Shown here piece after piece: positions 61,406 through 64,000 of a DNA stretch of 64,000 bases. Under the pieces are notes generated by a model that was given only the letters and a program-made list of their open reading frames with translations, had not been told where the DNA came from and did no database searches. The stretch comes from Gonatopus flavifemur. Its lineage: Eukaryota; Arthropoda; Insecta; Hymenoptera; Dryinidae. Location of the stretch: contig JAFFJZ010000003.1 in assembly GCA_018340375.1 (NCBI GenBank), positions 4,030,001-4,094,000 on the forward strand, given 5' to 3'. Positions within the stretch are counted from its first letter, which is position 1; every line of letters begins with the position of its first letter. The position numbers and the translations under genes are program-made.

Positions 61406-64000
61406 CGTGATGATCGTTGAGAAGTATCGAGGATTTTCGAGAAGCATTTGTCGAGACGCAAAGTGTTTTACGAGAAGTTTATAATAAAAAATCCACAGCA
61501 TAAATTCCATCCTCCCTCTTCCTCATTCGATTCAAATTTTTCTCATATCCTCGTAAATGCGTATAAAATGCAGAGGAATCACTATCATCCATCTCAATAT
61601 AATATAATATTCGCATATTTTATAGGAATTCTTGAAATACGACCTGTAATTTGCTGTTCAAACTGAAACAATGGATTTGCCACGTGTAACCATGTTCGTA
61701 TATATATATGTATAGGTACACTAACGCTGATTCAACAAATCGTTTTACAATGATTTATCTCTTTTACATGCTATGTAACCACGATCCGTTACGCAAGTGC
61801 TGCATCCGAAGTTTACAGCAATAACTCCCAGACGATAAACCTAGTTGTTGGAGAGCGTTATACGACAATATGGATACGATACATCCTTTACTCGATGTAA
61901 ATATTGTGTTGGGTCGAGTTGAATCCTCAAATACGTATACGCGTAATGGTTCGAGATATTTTCTCAAAAGAAGTATCAGGTGAAATGAAGCGATTCGAGA
62001 TGATAAGAGAAGAAAAATAACGCGATAAATATCCCTATGTAATGATAAACAAGAAGAACATCGTATTATTGTTGATGGGTCAAACAAAAGGATTCCATCC
62101 GTTCGGTTTTTGTAAAATGTAAGAGCATCGATAGAGAGGAGGACAAAGAGAGAGAGAGTATCAAAACGCAAGCTTCGTCCACTTTATTATCGGATGGTCC
62201 CCAGCGAGCGTTTAGACTCTGTCGGTTATGTGGTTTATCGGCATGTTGAAAGAGTAAAACACCTGCTTCAATCAGGGTGTAGCTTACGATACTGGAGCCA
62301 CTCCAAGGCGAGGGTGAGGGTTCTCTATCGAAACAATGATTATACATTCCGTGTATGTGCGATATCTGTCTCATATTGATTAGACAATTTATTAGCAATT
62401 CATGAATATCAAACAGGTATTACAATATCCAGCGATCGTTTAATATCGCTATCGTATAACCGCACGGTAGATTGATTTTCAGTTTCTATCCGTACATACA
62501 TACGCATTTCACAGGTGATTAAGATTATTGAACAACTGGATTGAATTCATATAAAATCTATCACCTTTTTTCATGAAAGAATAAGAATCTGAACGGAAAG
62601 AGGAATCTTCGATATGAAATTCATACGCTACACTAACTACTGTTCTCATGAACCTTTTGAAACAAGTTGTAAAGTCGGGTACTTTCAAAGGATGTTGGAA
62701 TACCATTGAGTACTTATTTCTTTTCCATCTTCTTTTTTCTGTAACAAACTTCAACTGCGAGGAGTAAAAAAAATATTATCATGAACCGAGTCCAGGACAT
62801 TGGTGATGGGGGTTGGTGGTGGTGGTAGTAGCTCTACTTAATCGAAACTTTTGTGAAAGGAATTTATATTAAGTTTCTATCGTAACTTCATTGAATCTCA
62901 TTTTAAGGACGAGGGAAAAAATGAGTGGAGAAATCTGTTTGGTAAATCAGCGGCTAGGGTAGGTAACGAGGTTGTCTACGGTATCGCTATGGATAATTTG
63001 TAAAATTGTTTTCTTTTAATTCCAATACGATGCACAGAGAGTTTCAAAACACTTCCAAATCGATCCTGTGAATTTCTATTGTCTCATTTTTTTTCCGGAC
63101 ACAAAAATTGCATGGGTATTCATTCGAAGGGAAAATTTTCATATCAATTCTCTATTTTTGTTTGTTTATTTATTTGTGTACGGACCTTTGGGTTGAAACT
63201 TTTGTCGAATATTGAAAATCGAAGGATTTTTTGATCATTCGTGTTTTGAGAGATGTTGTTTGAAAATTATTTGCTCTTGAACGATGGATTTATTACGTGG
63301 GAAGGTTTAATTTCTGCAGACTAATGAATGTTTGATAAAATAGTCAGCAATTTTATATAATTCAACATTCTCTTTCGACATTTCCGTTTACTCCGACAAA
63401 TCGATCTCCTCAAACAAACTCTCAAAAGATATTTCTAAAATAAATCATCTCGATCAATTAGATTTCTTTTTCTCGTTTATGGAGTCGCTGAATGGATTTG
63501 AAACTCAATAGTTTGCATATTGTAGATATTCATCGCATCATTCCCATAAATTCTTCGATGCATTCGAACCTTTGATTTCATAAACTTCAAAGCTCGAAGA
63601 AAAAGTAGAGTAGCTCTTGTGTTGTATCAATGATTCGAAGCCACCCACAAAATCGGGCCTTTGTGTTCTGTATAGATCTTCTTTGATAGAGTATAGCTTT
63701 CGCTGATTCTTCAACTTTGAGAATATATTCCTCGTTTTCAAATTCGAGAATTGCCCTCAAAGATATCAAAATGATTCCAATGGAGATAGGAATCTATTCA
63801 TACAAGAGGAAAATGTGAAACAACAAAATGATTAGATATGATGTAAAAGCTGTCGCTCTGTTCCTCTCGATGCTTGAAACAACTTCGATTTTCTATCAAG
63901 CTTCGCCACAATTGTAGAATTTACATACAAATTCGAAATAAATTGCAGGATTTGTTCTCATTTATCTGAACCGTGTTTTGTATTGACAATCAAAGAATAG

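Larger units (their letters stand above)
55898..64000 (-). other. Upstream non-coding DNA of gene 2, probably intron
   Basis: The exon for the first half of Ig2 should be the next one upstream. No sequence with its PPDI, VTLRC or ITW signature could be found on the minus strand, so it lies beyond the window. A GC-richer patch occurs at 56220-56400. A repeat pair lies at 60581-60617 and 60749-60787, a CAAGAC cluster at 61340-61405 and a GA run at 62147-62158. The 174-residue frame at 60065-60589 is not recognised. Confidence 0.6.

Noticed and set aside
61764..62171. 135-residue minus-strand frame
   Set aside because: Ser/Leu-rich low-information translation. It does not resemble the expected Ig2 or Ig1 exons.

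Overview
The window reads as AT-rich nuclear DNA from an insect. Hymenoptera is my best guess, from the intron sizes, the AT-richness and the style of the short inverted-repeat elements, but nothing in the sequence proves it. There are no bacterial-style operons. Nearly all long reading frames are chance frames inside introns or intergenic DNA. Real coding sequence makes up under 2 kb of the 64 kb.

Two genes can be supported, both from splice-site-bounded exons. They are paralogous neuronal immunoglobulin-superfamily adhesion proteins of the DIP (Dpr-interacting protein, often annotated 'lachesin-like') type. Gene 1 is on the + strand at 3348-15458 and has six exons: Ig2 (two exons), Ig3 (two exons), a short Ser/Gly linker, and a terminal exon with a hydrophobic tail and stop. 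Gene 2 is on the - strand at 27476-55897 and has six exons: the second half of Ig2, Ig3 (two exons), two linker exons including a ten-threonine run, and a terminal exon with stop. The genes lie tail-to-tail about 12 kb apart. The signal peptide and Ig1 of gene 1 lie left of the window. Those of gene 2, plus the first half of its Ig2, lie right of it. Three homologous exons have identical lengths (129, 138 and 150 bp), and every splice junction is phase 1.

Layout: 1-3347 is upstream (probably intronic) DNA with a GC-rich patch at about 1230-1875. 3348-15458 is gene 1. 15459-27475 is the convergent intergenic region, rich in MITE-like inverted-repeat elements (17129-17368, 17486-18172, 19247-19725, 22009-22149, 24524-24746, 25068-25534). 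27476-55897 is gene 2, with two introns of about 10 kb. 55898-64000 is upstream intronic DNA of gene 2.

Products of this family act at the neuronal surface, where DIPs bind Dpr partners through Ig1 to specify synaptic connections. I found no RNA gene, CRISPR array or transposase gene, and no convincing new biological system. The most unusual content is the mirrored paralogue pair and the dense set of inverted-repeat elements between and inside the two genes.
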